NCBI GenBank assembly: GCA_002783405.1
Contig: PFGG01000075.1
Location: 62,001-126,000 of the forward strand
Direction: 5' to 3'
Length of the DNA: 64,000 bases
From: a bacterium (Candidatus Blackallbacteria) CG13_big_fil_rev_8_21_14_2_50_49_14
Lineage (GTDB): Bacteria > Cyanobacteriota > Sericytochromatia > UBA7694
In this document: positions 25,954 through 34,067 of the stretch, piece after piece
Numbering within the stretch: the stretch's first letter is position 1
How the letters are laid out: each line of letters begins with the position of its first letter
Program-made: the position numbers and the translations under genes
The notes under the pieces: model-generated
The model's input: the letters and a program-made list of their open reading frames with translations, nothing else
What the model was told of the DNA's origin: nothing
Databases searched by the model: none

Positions 25954-27744
25954 ATGAAAAACAAATATTCTGTAGGTTTAAATTTAATCTTGGCCACCAG
26001 CTTATTTTTAGGAGCTTGTGTTCCTCAAAATACTCAAAACACACCTGTTCAAAATCTAACTGTTCAAACAGAAAAAATTCAAACCTCAAATTTCTTGCTT
26101 AAACCCACTTCTATTTCTAAGGGTAGTGTAGACTCTACAGAATTACCTGTTCCTAGTTTCAAAACTCAAGCATTTGCCTCCTCCCCCTCACTTCTCAACG
26201 GGACTGCTGGTTCTGCAGCAAGTAGCCCTTATTGGTTATTTAGAGGGTATTTTCTCTTAGGATCTACGACAGTTATTAAAGCGACACTTAATCGTACGTT
26301 GACCTGTCAAAGCGAATTTTTACCATCCACCATCTATATCTACGATACTGGTGAAACAAGTAATCCCTTCTCAGCTGGTTTTGGTTATGTTCCTGACCTT
26401 CAAGGGTACGATGGTCAATATATTATTAATATGCAAGACGAAGTAGGCAATCAATATACCTATAATGTTCTCTTAAATAATGGACGGCCAGCTCCTGCAA
26501 CATGTGGTCCCATCACAGCCAGCCCTTCACCTTCTCCGACGCCCTCTCCTTCTCCCTCATCTGGAGGAGGGGGCGGTAATAGTGGAGGGGGAGGTAATGG
26601 TGGAGGAACCCCGAGTCCAACACCAACTCCACCGATCTGGAATCCAGAAGAAGTTTGTAAATCTAAAGTTTGTGATAACTTCAAGCGAGAAGATATCAAT
26701 GCTCTTCTGAATAGTGTTAATGAACTTGCAAGAAAATATGAACAGCTTACAGGAAACTCTGAACCATTAAATAAACTTAGTTTACTTAATGAAGGTTTTA
26801 ATATAAAAGCCAATTCTAGCGATAGGATTTTACTTGATGGAATTATTGAAGCCTTGGAAGAAATGCGTGATAGTGTTCAAAAAAATCTTGAACTAGCGAA
26901 CGAAAAGATTGCGGCTCTTACTGTCGAAGTAAATCAGTTAGAACAAGACATTGCAGCACTTAATGTTCGACTTGAGAAAATTAAAAAAGCCCCACCCTCA
27001 CAGATAAGTTCAAACACTAAAGGAGAGCTTATCTCTTCACTATTACAAGAAAAACGCCCTCTTGATCTAGACTACTCACAGAAAGCTGGGAAACTGGATA
27101 CTCTTGTAAGCGAAGCAACATCCTTTGAAGGAATGCTTGAAATCGCTGGAGATAACGAAACTCTTGCCCAAACAATCATTAATTGTATTATAGGGGATTG
27201 CTACCCAGAAAATGGTTCAGGTAAGGGGGTTAATAATCCTGACGCCCCTGGATGCTTTAGAAAACTTACAGGAAGCCAGCCAATTGATCTCATAGGAAAA
27301 GATGGTAATATTATTAGGTCTTATACAACAGCTCAAGGCCGGTCGTATGAAGGTCATGGCGTAAACGCTCAGCCAGATCCAGCAATATTTTATCAGGATG
27401 AAAAGGTAATGGGAGAATTGAATGCATCTTGCTACAAGCCCGATGTAAATATATATCAAACCAGAACAAATATTGATTGGATGAGGGCTGGCTATGCCCC
27501 TTGCGATGCCAGTGGGCTTAGTGATAAAAGAGATAAAGGACTTACTGTTCAAATTCACCATTTTAATCAAGACCCCAATGGACCTTTTATTGAAATTTCA
27601 ACAGTGATCCACCAACAAGTCTCTCATCCAAATAATGTAAGCACGATTCATCATGATAGTTTTAATAGATTAACTTCAAAATACTGGCGATTAAGAGCAA
27701 AACAATTGACTGAAGGCGAGTCTTCAGTTAGCTGCTCACCCTAA
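25954..27744 (+). CDS. Putative lipoprotein toxin with C-terminal HNH/EndoVII (LHH-like) nuclease
   Basis: A 596-residue protein. Signal peptide with lipobox LGAC; a beta-rich domain (about 80-185); a Ser/Pro then Gly linker (about 188-228); a helical region with a coiled coil (about 290-350); and a C-terminal domain (about 430-590). The last carries VQIHHFNQDPNGPFIEIS (His535-His536), a later IHQ and IHH, and a closing KYWRLRAKQ. That pattern matches the LHH/AHH group of HNH/EndoVII nucleases found as toxin tips in polymorphic toxins. The next gene is an SMI1/KNR4-type immunity protein. The ATG at 25954 gives the normal signal peptide. Base composition is visibly AT-richer than in the flanks. 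The lipoprotein display of such a toxin is unusual. Confidence 0.72.
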   Translation: MKNKYSVGLNLILATSLFLGACVPQNTQNTPVQNLTVQTEKIQTSNFLLKPTSISKGSVDSTELPVPSFKTQAFASSPSLLNGTAGSAASSPYWLFRGYFLLGSTTVIKATLNRTLTCQSEFLPSTIYIYDTGETSNPFSAGFGYVPDLQGYDGQYIINMQDEVGNQYTYNVLLNNGRPAPATCGPITASPSPSPTPSPSPSSGGGGGNSGGGGNGGGTPSPTPTPPIWNPEEVCKSKVCDNFKREDINALLNSVNELARKYEQLTGNSEPLNKLSLLNEGFNIKANSSDRILLDGIIEALEEMRDSVQKNLELANEKIAALTVEVNQLEQDIAALNVRLEKIKKAPPSQISSNTKGELISSLLQEKRPLDLDYSQKAGKLDTLVSEATSFEGMLEIAGDNETLAQTIINCIIGDCYPENGSGKGVNNPDAPGCFRKLTGSQPIDLIGKDGNIIRSYTTAQGRSYEGHGVNAQPDPAIFYQDEKVMGELNASCYKPDVNIYQTRTNIDWMRAGYAPCDASGLSDKRDKGLTVQIHHFNQDPNGPFIEISTVIHQQVSHPNNVSTIHHDSFNRLTSKYWRLRAKQLTEGESSVSCSP

Positions 27745-27775
27745 ATATAAATAAAAATCATGGAAGAGAATTTCT

Positions 27776-28366
27776 ATGAGTATTGAGCGATTAATTAAAG
27801 CTTTTGAACTTGAAAAACGGATTCTGGGAGCGGGGGATAAAAAATGTCCGCTCTCAGCTATCCAGGCTGCTGAAGAAGAACTGGAGATGGTTTTTCCTCC
27901 GACTTACAGATACTACCTGGAGCATATCCACCTCAATACTCATACCCCTATTTTTGGTGTTGAATTGACTGAAGATGGGAGACTTAAAGAAACCAGCTCT
28001 GTCTTTGTCACCTATGACCTCAGAAACTATGAAGATCTACCTGATGAGTACGTTTTGATTGGTCAGGAGAGTGATTTTCAGCATGTTTTAGATACTAGTC
28101 AGGTCAATGAGGCAGGAGAGTCTCCAGTCATCAGTTGGCATGAAGAACATCAACAGGTTGTTTACCCCGATTTTGATTGTTTTTATTTGGAAAGAGTGGA
28201 TGGGGAAATATATAACGCTATGTGTGATAAGGCCGAAGAACATAAATTAAGTAAAGAAGAGGTTCTTGCTTATATTCAATTACATGGAGATTTAGGCCTT
28301 CCATCTGCAGAGCAGCGCTTTCTGAGAGTCAATTGGGACTCGTTATTAAACTACTATGCTAAGTAA
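27776..28366 (+). CDS. SMI1/KNR4 (SUKH) family immunity protein
   Basis: A 196-residue cytosolic protein. The segment IQAAEEELEMVFPPTYRYYLEH is the characteristic start of the SUKH fold (I..AE..L...P..Y...L), followed by a beta-rich, acidic body and a helical C-terminus. SUKH proteins are the commonest immunity proteins for nuclease toxins of polymorphic systems, neutralising the toxin by direct binding. It begins 31 bases after the toxin-like gene, with GGAAGAG upstream of the ATG. The low pI expected from its composition suits blocking a basic nuclease. Confidence 0.85.
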   Translation: MSIERLIKAFELEKRILGAGDKKCPLSAIQAAEEELEMVFPPTYRYYLEHIHLNTHTPIFGVELTEDGRLKETSSVFVTYDLRNYEDLPDEYVLIGQESDFQHVLDTSQVNEAGESPVISWHEEHQQVVYPDFDCFYLERVDGEIYNAMCDKAEEHKLSKEEVLAYIQLHGDLGLPSAEQRFLRVNWDSLLNYYAK

Positions 28367-28431
28367 AACTTAATATTATAGAAGAATTAATTTTTGTATC
28401 AGCATCATACTTTCAGAAGATTGAATTACTA

Positions 28432-28603
28432 CTAAAGCGAAGCCAATTCTTCCTGTCTCAGAGAAATCCCGAGTGTGTCCTGAATCCGTTTTAAAGTAGA
28501 GGGCTGAATCTGGCCTTGATTTTTCTCCAACCGAATCACAGTCGCAGGAAAGGCCTTACTCTCTGACCAAGCAATCAGGTAAAGGTCAGATCAAACAAGT
28601 TCG
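28432..28603 (-). pseudogene. Remnant of an XRE-type HTH gene, copy 1
   Basis: On the minus strand the frame ends at a TAG (28432-28434) and reads about 50 codons, including KAFPATVIRLEKNQGQIQP and TLKRIQDTLGISL, the second half of an XRE helix-turn-helix. An in-frame TGA just upstream and the absence of the first helices show it is a 3' fragment. It matches copy 2 at 29465-29630. The surrounding 312-base gap holds nothing else recognisable. Confidence 0.7.
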
Positions 28604-28678
28604 AAAATGCTAAAGTTATTGTAAAGCTCTGTAATCGCTACAAATCCAATTATCCAAATCCATAAAGAATAAAGATTT

Positions 28679-29419
28679 ATGCCAGATTTAAAAAAATTCT
28701 ATTCTACACGCAATCTAAAGGGTTTAATGAACCCTTCTAAAATTCATGATTTGTCACTTGCTATGGCAGTCTTGCATGTATTGATAGAAGTAGATCCTGC
28801 CTTTAGATTTTTTAATCTAATGCACAAGGATGAGATCAGTTCAGCATTTTTGTTTATGACAAACAATTCAGGAGATGACGGATTACTTGTGTTTGGGGAA
28901 AATAAAAGTGAAGCCTTATTTTTAGGCTTTGCTCATGAATCGGCTCTTTCTGATGGGTATTACGATCTTCTCAAAAACATGAGATCAAAAATACCGCATA
29001 ATTTAATACCACTCTATGATTTTGCTGGTAAACAATTATTGGATGCAGCAACATTCTGTATTTGGTATAACCCAACTCTTCATCAATGGGAAACAGCGAA
29101 TACTAATTTCCCTTTTTTATCTAAAGATACTCAAAAACTGGGACTCAATTCTTTGCCGGACTATCCCTGGTTTATCGATTATATTGATGGTTCAGCCTAT
29201 TTTCTTAATTGTTTTGATGGTCAGCCAGAAACATTTAAAGAAGAGGTTGATGAGAATTTTTACACTCCAGATGTAATAGAAAGCTTTGACCTAAACGTTA
29301 TCCAACAGGTCTATGCTCATCAACCCATTAGTGAAAAAATGGCTCGTTCAATGAATCCAAATGCTGATTGGGAAAAAGTTAAAGAGGAAGTCGTTTCCCT
29401 AGGATATCCTATTCAATAA
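28679..29419 (+). CDS. Unknown protein in toxin-immunity island, possible immunity protein
   Basis: A 246-residue soluble protein with no recognised family. It is acidic, mixed alpha/beta, with several aromatic-rich stretches (DYPWFIDYIDGSAYFLNCFDG) and a helical C-terminus, without signal peptide. Its place after the SUKH gene, in AT-rich DNA and between two matching HTH remnants, fits an orphan immunity gene or an accessory cassette. That is an inference from context only. No strong ribosome binding site is visible before the ATG. Confidence 0.65.
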   Translation: MPDLKKFYSTRNLKGLMNPSKIHDLSLAMAVLHVLIEVDPAFRFFNLMHKDEISSAFLFMTNNSGDDGLLVFGENKSEALFLGFAHESALSDGYYDLLKNMRSKIPHNLIPLYDFAGKQLLDAATFCIWYNPTLHQWETANTNFPFLSKDTQKLGLNSLPDYPWFIDYIDGSAYFLNCFDGQPETFKEEVDENFYTPDVIESFDLNVIQQVYAHQPISEKMARSMNPNADWEKVKEEVVSLGYPIQ

Positions 29420-29464
29420 AATTTGTTTTGCTGCCCCTCAAAATTTTAATCATTGGCAATATTG

Positions 29465-29630
29465 CTAAAAACACTCCTCCACCCGCAGAGAAATCCCCAG
29501 AGTATCCTGAATCCGTTGTAACGTAGCGGGCTGAATCCGGCCTTGGTTTTTCTCCAACCGAATCACAGTCGCTGGAGAGGCCTTACTATCTCTCCACGCA
29601 ATTGGGTAAAGATCAGTTTGACAAGTAGGA
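29465..29630 (-). pseudogene. Remnant of an XRE-type HTH gene, copy 2
   Basis: Reads on the minus strand to a TAG at 29465-29467 and includes SKASPATVIRLEKNQGRIQP and TLQRIQDTLGISL, closely matching copy 1. Many differences are silent, so both derive from related functional genes that diverged before truncation. Both copies lose similarity at the same place (near YxIAW plus about 15 bases). The rest of the 258-base gap is AT-rich and empty. Confidence 0.7.
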
Positions 29631-29677
29631 TAAGTTTGAGTAATTGTTTAAGAACAAAACAAAAAGGAACTTTTAAC

Positions 29678-30256
29678 TTGAAACTAAAAACATTTCAACC
29701 TTTTTTAGTTGGAGTATTCCTGCTTTCCCTCGTAAGTTGTAATCCAAACTTACGCAATGCTCGTTGTGGCAATTGTACGGGACCAATCTTAACCATTCAC
29801 TTTGACCCACCAATAAGGGAAGATATTGAAATTGAGATCAAAAGTGACAAAGAAAATTTCATTAGAAAATGTGAACTTTCACCTCAAAACATTCAACTAT
29901 TTGATCCTGAGCCTAGAGGAAATTGTGAAGGAGAACATATAAAATTGGAACCATCCCCGAGCACACCATCTTCATCTCCTTCGCCTTTGTCTGGAAGAAT
30001 CCCCCCCTTACCCACAGTTACTCCCTATCCATCGTACAGACAAGTGAATTTTACTAAATATACAGTGAATCAGTTTCAATCAAATCAATTTGAAGTCATT
30101 GTTAGAAGCCTTCAGGGTAAGATTTTAGAGCAAAAAATGTTTGAATTAAATTTTGAATTAAACCCCAGTTGTGGGGCGGAATTTAAAAATTGCTCGGAAA
30201 AAGATATCACACTTCATTTATCCAAACCCACTGAACCAAACCCAACACCCAGTTAA
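29678..30256 (+). CDS. Lipoprotein of the accessory island, unknown function
   Basis: A 192-residue lipoprotein with lipobox LVSC, a region with two early cysteines (CGNC), a Ser/Pro-rich linker (SPSTPSSSPSPL) and a C-terminal beta domain with another Cys pair. The start is a TTG at 29678, supported by AAAGGA nine bases upstream and by the position of the signal peptide; no ATG fits. The linker resembles that of the toxin-like protein at 25954. It may be an envelope component of the same island. It is convergent with the radical SAM gene. Confidence 0.7.
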   Translation: MKLKTFQPFLVGVFLLSLVSCNPNLRNARCGNCTGPILTIHFDPPIREDIEIEIKSDKENFIRKCELSPQNIQLFDPEPRGNCEGEHIKLEPSPSTPSSSPSPLSGRIPPLPTVTPYPSYRQVNFTKYTVNQFQSNQFEVIVRSLQGKILEQKMFELNFELNPSCGAEFKNCSEKDITLHLSKPTEPNPTPS

Positions 30257-30303
30257 ACTAGATGCTAACGAAAATCACTTTAAGAAAACCCAGCAGCCCC
30301 GTA

Positions 30304-32217
30304 TCAGGCGTGATGACGCATACTGTGGGCCAATTCCCGTGAAGCCCCCATCAAATCACTTTGCAGCTCCCAAACCGAAGAAGGACGCCCCTTGACCCGG
30401 TACCCCCTGCGCACATGCTCCTGGCACAACCCCAGCGGATCTTCAATTTCAAGCTGGGCAGGGCCGTAGCTCAGCAAAGCTGGAGCTGTCGCATCGAGAC
30501 GTTTGGCCTGGTAATAGGCATTGAAGTCATGGGGCAAAGACAATTGCACAGGAAAACTTCGTCCTTCACCCGGCATCAGCGCTGCTTGAATCAGCAGCAG
30601 CATGTCCATTTGCGCATCTTCCTGCACCTGGGGATAACGGGCCAGGGTATAGCGTTTCAATTCGGCATAAAAAGCACCCCAAGCGTTGGCACTGCGTAAG
30701 CTTTCACGCAATTCAAAATGCGTATTGATCACGTCATGGGCAGGAGAATAGGCATCGTAAAGACCCGGCAGCCAGGTATAGCCCTCTAACTGGGGAATAT
30801 CCAGCAAAAGCTGGTCAAGATAATCAATCGGATCCAGGCCATATTCCCAATCCAGCCAGGACTGCCAGTATTTGAGCATGCCATAGGCATGGGTACAGCG
30901 GAAAAGACGGGCAATCTGTTCAATCTGGCGCATATCTGCATCCGAAATATCACGGGTCGACAAAAGCATGCCTGTTGAGTCGTATTGGATCTGCCATTGA
31001 TTCAGATAGTCAGGGTCAGCCATGGGGCTGTTGGGCAAAACCACGGTGCGAAAAATCTGCACTTCAATATCCTGATAAAAACAAAAACGCAAATCCTGCT
31101 TAAAGGACGCACAGGTGCTGCCCGGCAGACCAATCATGAGCTGGGTACTGAGGGGCAAATGCTTGTCTTCAAAGGTTTTGCGCAGTTTATCGTATTCGCT
31201 GGTTTTAATATTGGTGCGGTTTACGGCCTTCAGCGTGGCTTCATCGCGGGATTGCAGAGAGACAATGCCGCTGCTGAGCAGGCCCGCGTCAATCAGGATT
31301 TCAATAATATCCACCAGATGCTTTTTGGTGTTCTTGGCATAATTGGTCACAACCCGAACAGGATAGCCATATGTTTCTTTGGCCTGACAGATAAAGCGGG
31401 TGATTTCAACATCGCGTTCAAAAATGCCAAAATTGGCATCGGTAATCCAAAATTCAGAAATTTTATGCTGCCCCAGCCATTCAATTTCAGCTTTGACACG
31501 CTCAAGATCATAAAGTCTGATCTTTTGCAGGGTGGCTGAGCCCCAATCACAGAAAGTGCAGCCATAGGGGCAACCACGGTTGGTTTCCAACGCGGCAGAA
31601 CTCCACTGTGAATAATCGAGGCTTTCAAAAATACCATTGAGATAGGGCGAGGGATAGAGATTGGGGTTTTCAGCACGGGCCCGTGCGGCGGTTTTGACCA
31701 ACTGCTCACCCACTAAAAACCCCAGCCCTGGAATTTTTTCTGGCAAGACAGGGGTTTCAGCCCAAAACTCCAGCAGTTCGGTAATCGTCACTTCGCCTTC
31801 GCCATGCACCGCAAAATCCACTTCGGGGTGCTCCTGCAGAAAGGTTTTACAGGTTTCAAAATAGGCAGGGGTATCCGGGCCCCCATGAATGGTCAGCGAC
31901 TGGGGAGAATGCGCTTTGACCCAACGCGAAATCTCAAGATTGTCGGGGCGGGTCCACATATAGTTTGAAAAAAGGCAGATTCCCGGGCCATGGACGGCCA
32001 TTAAAGCTTGCAGCTCTTCACGGGTAGCCGCAAAACGGGGGGCCGTATCAAAACGCTGCGGGTCAAGATGTTCTGCTGCATAGCCCAGAATCAGGCCCAA
32101 AGCCAGGGGGGCCCATTGGGGCGTGGGATGAATACAATACAGGGGAATAGGATTCTGGTCTGCAAATAATTGAGCCAGCACGGTTTCTTTCACTTCAATC
32201 GGCCTTTCTGTACTCAA
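30304..32217 (-). CDS. B12-binding radical SAM protein
   Basis: A 637-residue enzyme. An N-terminal cobalamin-binding-like domain (about 1-190, with TIHGGPD and a GEGE motif) is followed by a radical SAM core with the 4Fe-4S motif CPYGCTFCDWG near residue 215-225, then a helical C-terminal extension. Cobalamin-dependent radical SAM enzymes typically perform C-methylation or ring rearrangement; the substrate here is unknown. The start codon is TTG, overlapping the stop of the upstream gene as TTGA, so translation is coupled. Its partner is a C45-type Ntn hydrolase. Confidence 0.88.
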   Translation of the reverse strand: MSTERPIEVKETVLAQLFADQNPIPLYCIHPTPQWAPLALGLILGYAAEHLDPQRFDTAPRFAATREELQALMAVHGPGICLFSNYMWTRPDNLEISRWVKAHSPQSLTIHGGPDTPAYFETCKTFLQEHPEVDFAVHGEGEVTITELLEFWAETPVLPEKIPGLGFLVGEQLVKTAARARAENPNLYPSPYLNGIFESLDYSQWSSAALETNRGCPYGCTFCDWGSATLQKIRLYDLERVKAEIEWLGQHKISEFWITDANFGIFERDVEITRFICQAKETYGYPVRVVTNYAKNTKKHLVDIIEILIDAGLLSSGIVSLQSRDEATLKAVNRTNIKTSEYDKLRKTFEDKHLPLSTQLMIGLPGSTCASFKQDLRFCFYQDIEVQIFRTVVLPNSPMADPDYLNQWQIQYDSTGMLLSTRDISDADMRQIEQIARLFRCTHAYGMLKYWQSWLDWEYGLDPIDYLDQLLLDIPQLEGYTWLPGLYDAYSPAHDVINTHFELRESLRSANAWGAFYAELKRYTLARYPQVQEDAQMDMLLLIQAALMPGEGRSFPVQLSLPHDFNAYYQAKRLDATAPALLSYGPAQLEIEDPLGLCQEHVRRGYRVKGRPSSVWELQSDLMGASRELAHSMRHHA

Positions 32218-33371
32218 TTCAGACGGTAGGTCTGATAGGATTCTTCGCAGGGATTGCCCAGAGAAACTTGAATTTCGCCACTGCGGGGCTTGATCACGAC
32301 CGAACAGGTCGTTTCAAAATAATCACCATGTCGGCAGAGGGTATTGTCATTGCCAATCCCCAAACGGTGATGGTCACTCAAATAGGCCTTGAGATCTTCT
32401 TCATGAAACTGAATACGGGTGCCGGTCAATTCGTAGAGCCGGTCAAAACGAGCTTCTGAAGATTCGTGTACACGTTTACCCGCCAGCTCTGGCACACTCT
32501 TTTTATGGGAATAATAGGCATTGACGGGAATATCGTGGGGAACCAAGCCCGAGGTTTGGTAATGGTTGGTGGCAATTAACAGATTCTGTTGCACCTGTTT
32601 AAACTCCACCACTCCCGATGAAATTTCGAGCAGAAACATTTCTCCCTGGGCATCGAGAATCGTCATGATCGCGCCCCCGGCCTGCTTGCCGTCTTTGAAA
32701 AAATCCACTGCCTGACGGGCGGTTTCGCAGGTGCGCAAAGCTTCTTGTACCCGAATCGAGATCGGAATCCAGTCTTCGGGCTGGGTTTGGCCATAGCCAT
32801 AGTTATAGGTGATGGCGACACCGGCCTGATTGAGGCCCGTATGGCAGCCTGTCAGCGGCATCAGGGTCAGGTCCAGCGAGGCAAACCCTTCACTGGGAAC
32901 GGTTTTACGAACCAGATTGGAAGTGCGCAGGAAAAAAGGATAATCAAAATTCTTGACCAGAACAGGTTCTTCTGTGGCTGAAAAAGCAGCGGGAATCGCC
33001 AAAGAAGAACAGGCTCCCAACTGAAAATCGACGGAAGCCAATAAAATTTCGGCCGCACAGACAAAGGCGAAACGGTTCAAAGGCAAACCACTGCCTGCAG
33101 CCAGGCCTTCCATCTGCTCAAGATAAGCGGGGTAAGCCTTGCGCAAAAACGGCAGGAACTGCCGCCTGGCCTGCCACGAAGCCAGCGAAACCGCCCAATT
33201 CTGTGGCAGCCAACGGGGCTTTAAAAGCCCAAAGGTTTCTGACTGAAAAAAAGCGTTAAAACACAAACCCAGAGAACGTTGAAGTTCCTTGCCCTGGGTT
33301 TTACCACGCTCAAAGGGCGTGCCAACACACGCCAAAGGCTGGACGGTTCTCTGAAGTGCCTGCGAACTCAT
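32214..33371 (-). CDS. C45-family Ntn hydrolase / acyltransferase
   Basis: About 385 residues resembling the peptidase C45 acyl-CoA:6-aminopenicillanate acyltransferase-like family. The likely autoprocessing and catalytic Cys is Cys121 in LGACSSLAI; the following strand has VLVKNFDY, and GCHTGLNQAGVAITYN matches the conserved core. Such proteins self-cleave before the Cys and hydrolyse or transfer acyl amides. Because the segment before Cys121 is long, a pro-peptide arrangement is plausible. The ATG at 33371 is preferred over a TTG four codons upstream. It shares a four-base overlap with the B12 radical SAM gene. Confidence 0.8.
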   Translation of the reverse strand: MSSQALQRTVQPLACVGTPFERGKTQGKELQRSLGLCFNAFFQSETFGLLKPRWLPQNWAVSLASWQARRQFLPFLRKAYPAYLEQMEGLAAGSGLPLNRFAFVCAAEILLASVDFQLGACSSLAIPAAFSATEEPVLVKNFDYPFFLRTSNLVRKTVPSEGFASLDLTLMPLTGCHTGLNQAGVAITYNYGYGQTQPEDWIPISIRVQEALRTCETARQAVDFFKDGKQAGGAIMTILDAQGEMFLLEISSGVVEFKQVQQNLLIATNHYQTSGLVPHDIPVNAYYSHKKSVPELAGKRVHESSEARFDRLYELTGTRIQFHEEDLKAYLSDHHRLGIGNDNTLCRHGDYFETTCSVVIKPRSGEIQVSLGNPCEESYQTYRLN

Positions 33372-33393
33372 TTTTGGGCCCAATTTGTATTCA

Positions 33394-33402
33394 TGCTATA
33401 AT
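33394..33402 (+). promoter_or_regulatory. Extended -10 promoter of the DUF433 gene
   Basis: TGCTATAAT is a perfect extended -10. The 13-mer TTCATGCTATAAT containing it is also found before hpf. The predicted start is near 33409. Confidence 0.65.
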
Positions 33403-33441
33403 TATATACCAGCACAAAAAAGAGATACTACTGCCTTTACC

Positions 33442-33666
33442 ATGCGCCACGTCATCAGTGATTCAAATTTTCTGAATGGTAAGCCCTATTTGGGCGGAAT
33501 TCGCCTGTCTCTTGAAATGATTTTAAACGAATTTCTGCAACGCAAAACCATCCATGAAATTGTGCGCAAATATCCCCAACTCGCTGAAGAAGATGTGCTC
33601 TTTGCACTGCAATACGCCATCAAAACCGTCAACGCCCATCCTGAAGACGCAGATATCCAGCGTTAG
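33442..33666 (+). CDS. DUF433 small DNA-binding-type protein
   Basis: A 74-residue protein matching the DUF433 pattern: GKPYLGGIRLSLEMILNEFL then TIHEIVRKYPQLAEEDVLFAL. DUF433 is a winged-helix-like fold often found as the antitoxin-side partner of PIN-like toxins, but no such toxin gene is adjacent here. The ATG at 33442 is chosen because a strong promoter lies between it and the in-frame TTG further upstream. It is followed after five bases by a small lipoprotein gene. Confidence 0.85.
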   Translation: MRHVISDSNFLNGKPYLGGIRLSLEMILNEFLQRKTIHEIVRKYPQLAEEDVLFALQYAIKTVNAHPEDADIQR

Positions 33667-33671
33667 CCCCC

Positions 33672-34067
33672 ATGCGCCTGCAAAAATATTGGCTTCTCCT
33701 GCTCTTGAGCGCCTGTGCTTCAGTACAAACACCCGAAGAGGTTGAGCGCAATTACCCCTACCGCGATGTCAGCCGTGTCTTGCAGCGCGTAAGAGCAACG
33801 TTTCCTGAAGCACCAGACGCCTATTTCTCAATCCATTATCAGGCGGGCAAGGTCAATAACAAAGCCTATCTCGGCATTTCACAAATCCGTTTGTATTGGC
33901 CCGCCAACCAATCCACAGCACCTGTGCTGGGGCGCTTCCGGCAGCTGATGCAAGAATTTCAGTTCGAACAATTGGAATGTCTCTCGGTTGAGACCGGGCG
34001 CGAAGTGCATTTTACCGGCCTAAGCGATCCTCTGCGCGAAATCGTGCTGGATACGGCCTGCGGTTAA
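33672..34067 (+). CDS. Small lipoprotein, unknown function
   Basis: A 131-residue protein with a short signal peptide and lipobox LSAC (Cys15). The mature part is an alpha/beta domain with two conserved-looking C-terminal cysteines (LECLS and TACG) that could form a disulfide. I recognise no family. Its stop overlaps the start of the next lipoprotein gene by one base (TAATG), so the two are coupled and may work together. The C-terminal Cys pair recurs in the downstream protein, suggesting the two are distant paralogues. Confidence 0.75.
   Translation: MRLQKYWLLLLLSACASVQTPEEVERNYPYRDVSRVLQRVRATFPEAPDAYFSIHYQAGKVNNKAYLGISQIRLYWPANQSTAPVLGRFRQLMQEFQFEQLECLSVETGREVHFTGLSDPLREIVLDTACG

Noticed and set aside
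28432-28603. Intact HTH regulator gene
   Set aside because: An in-frame stop lies just upstream, and the first helices and a start codon are missing.
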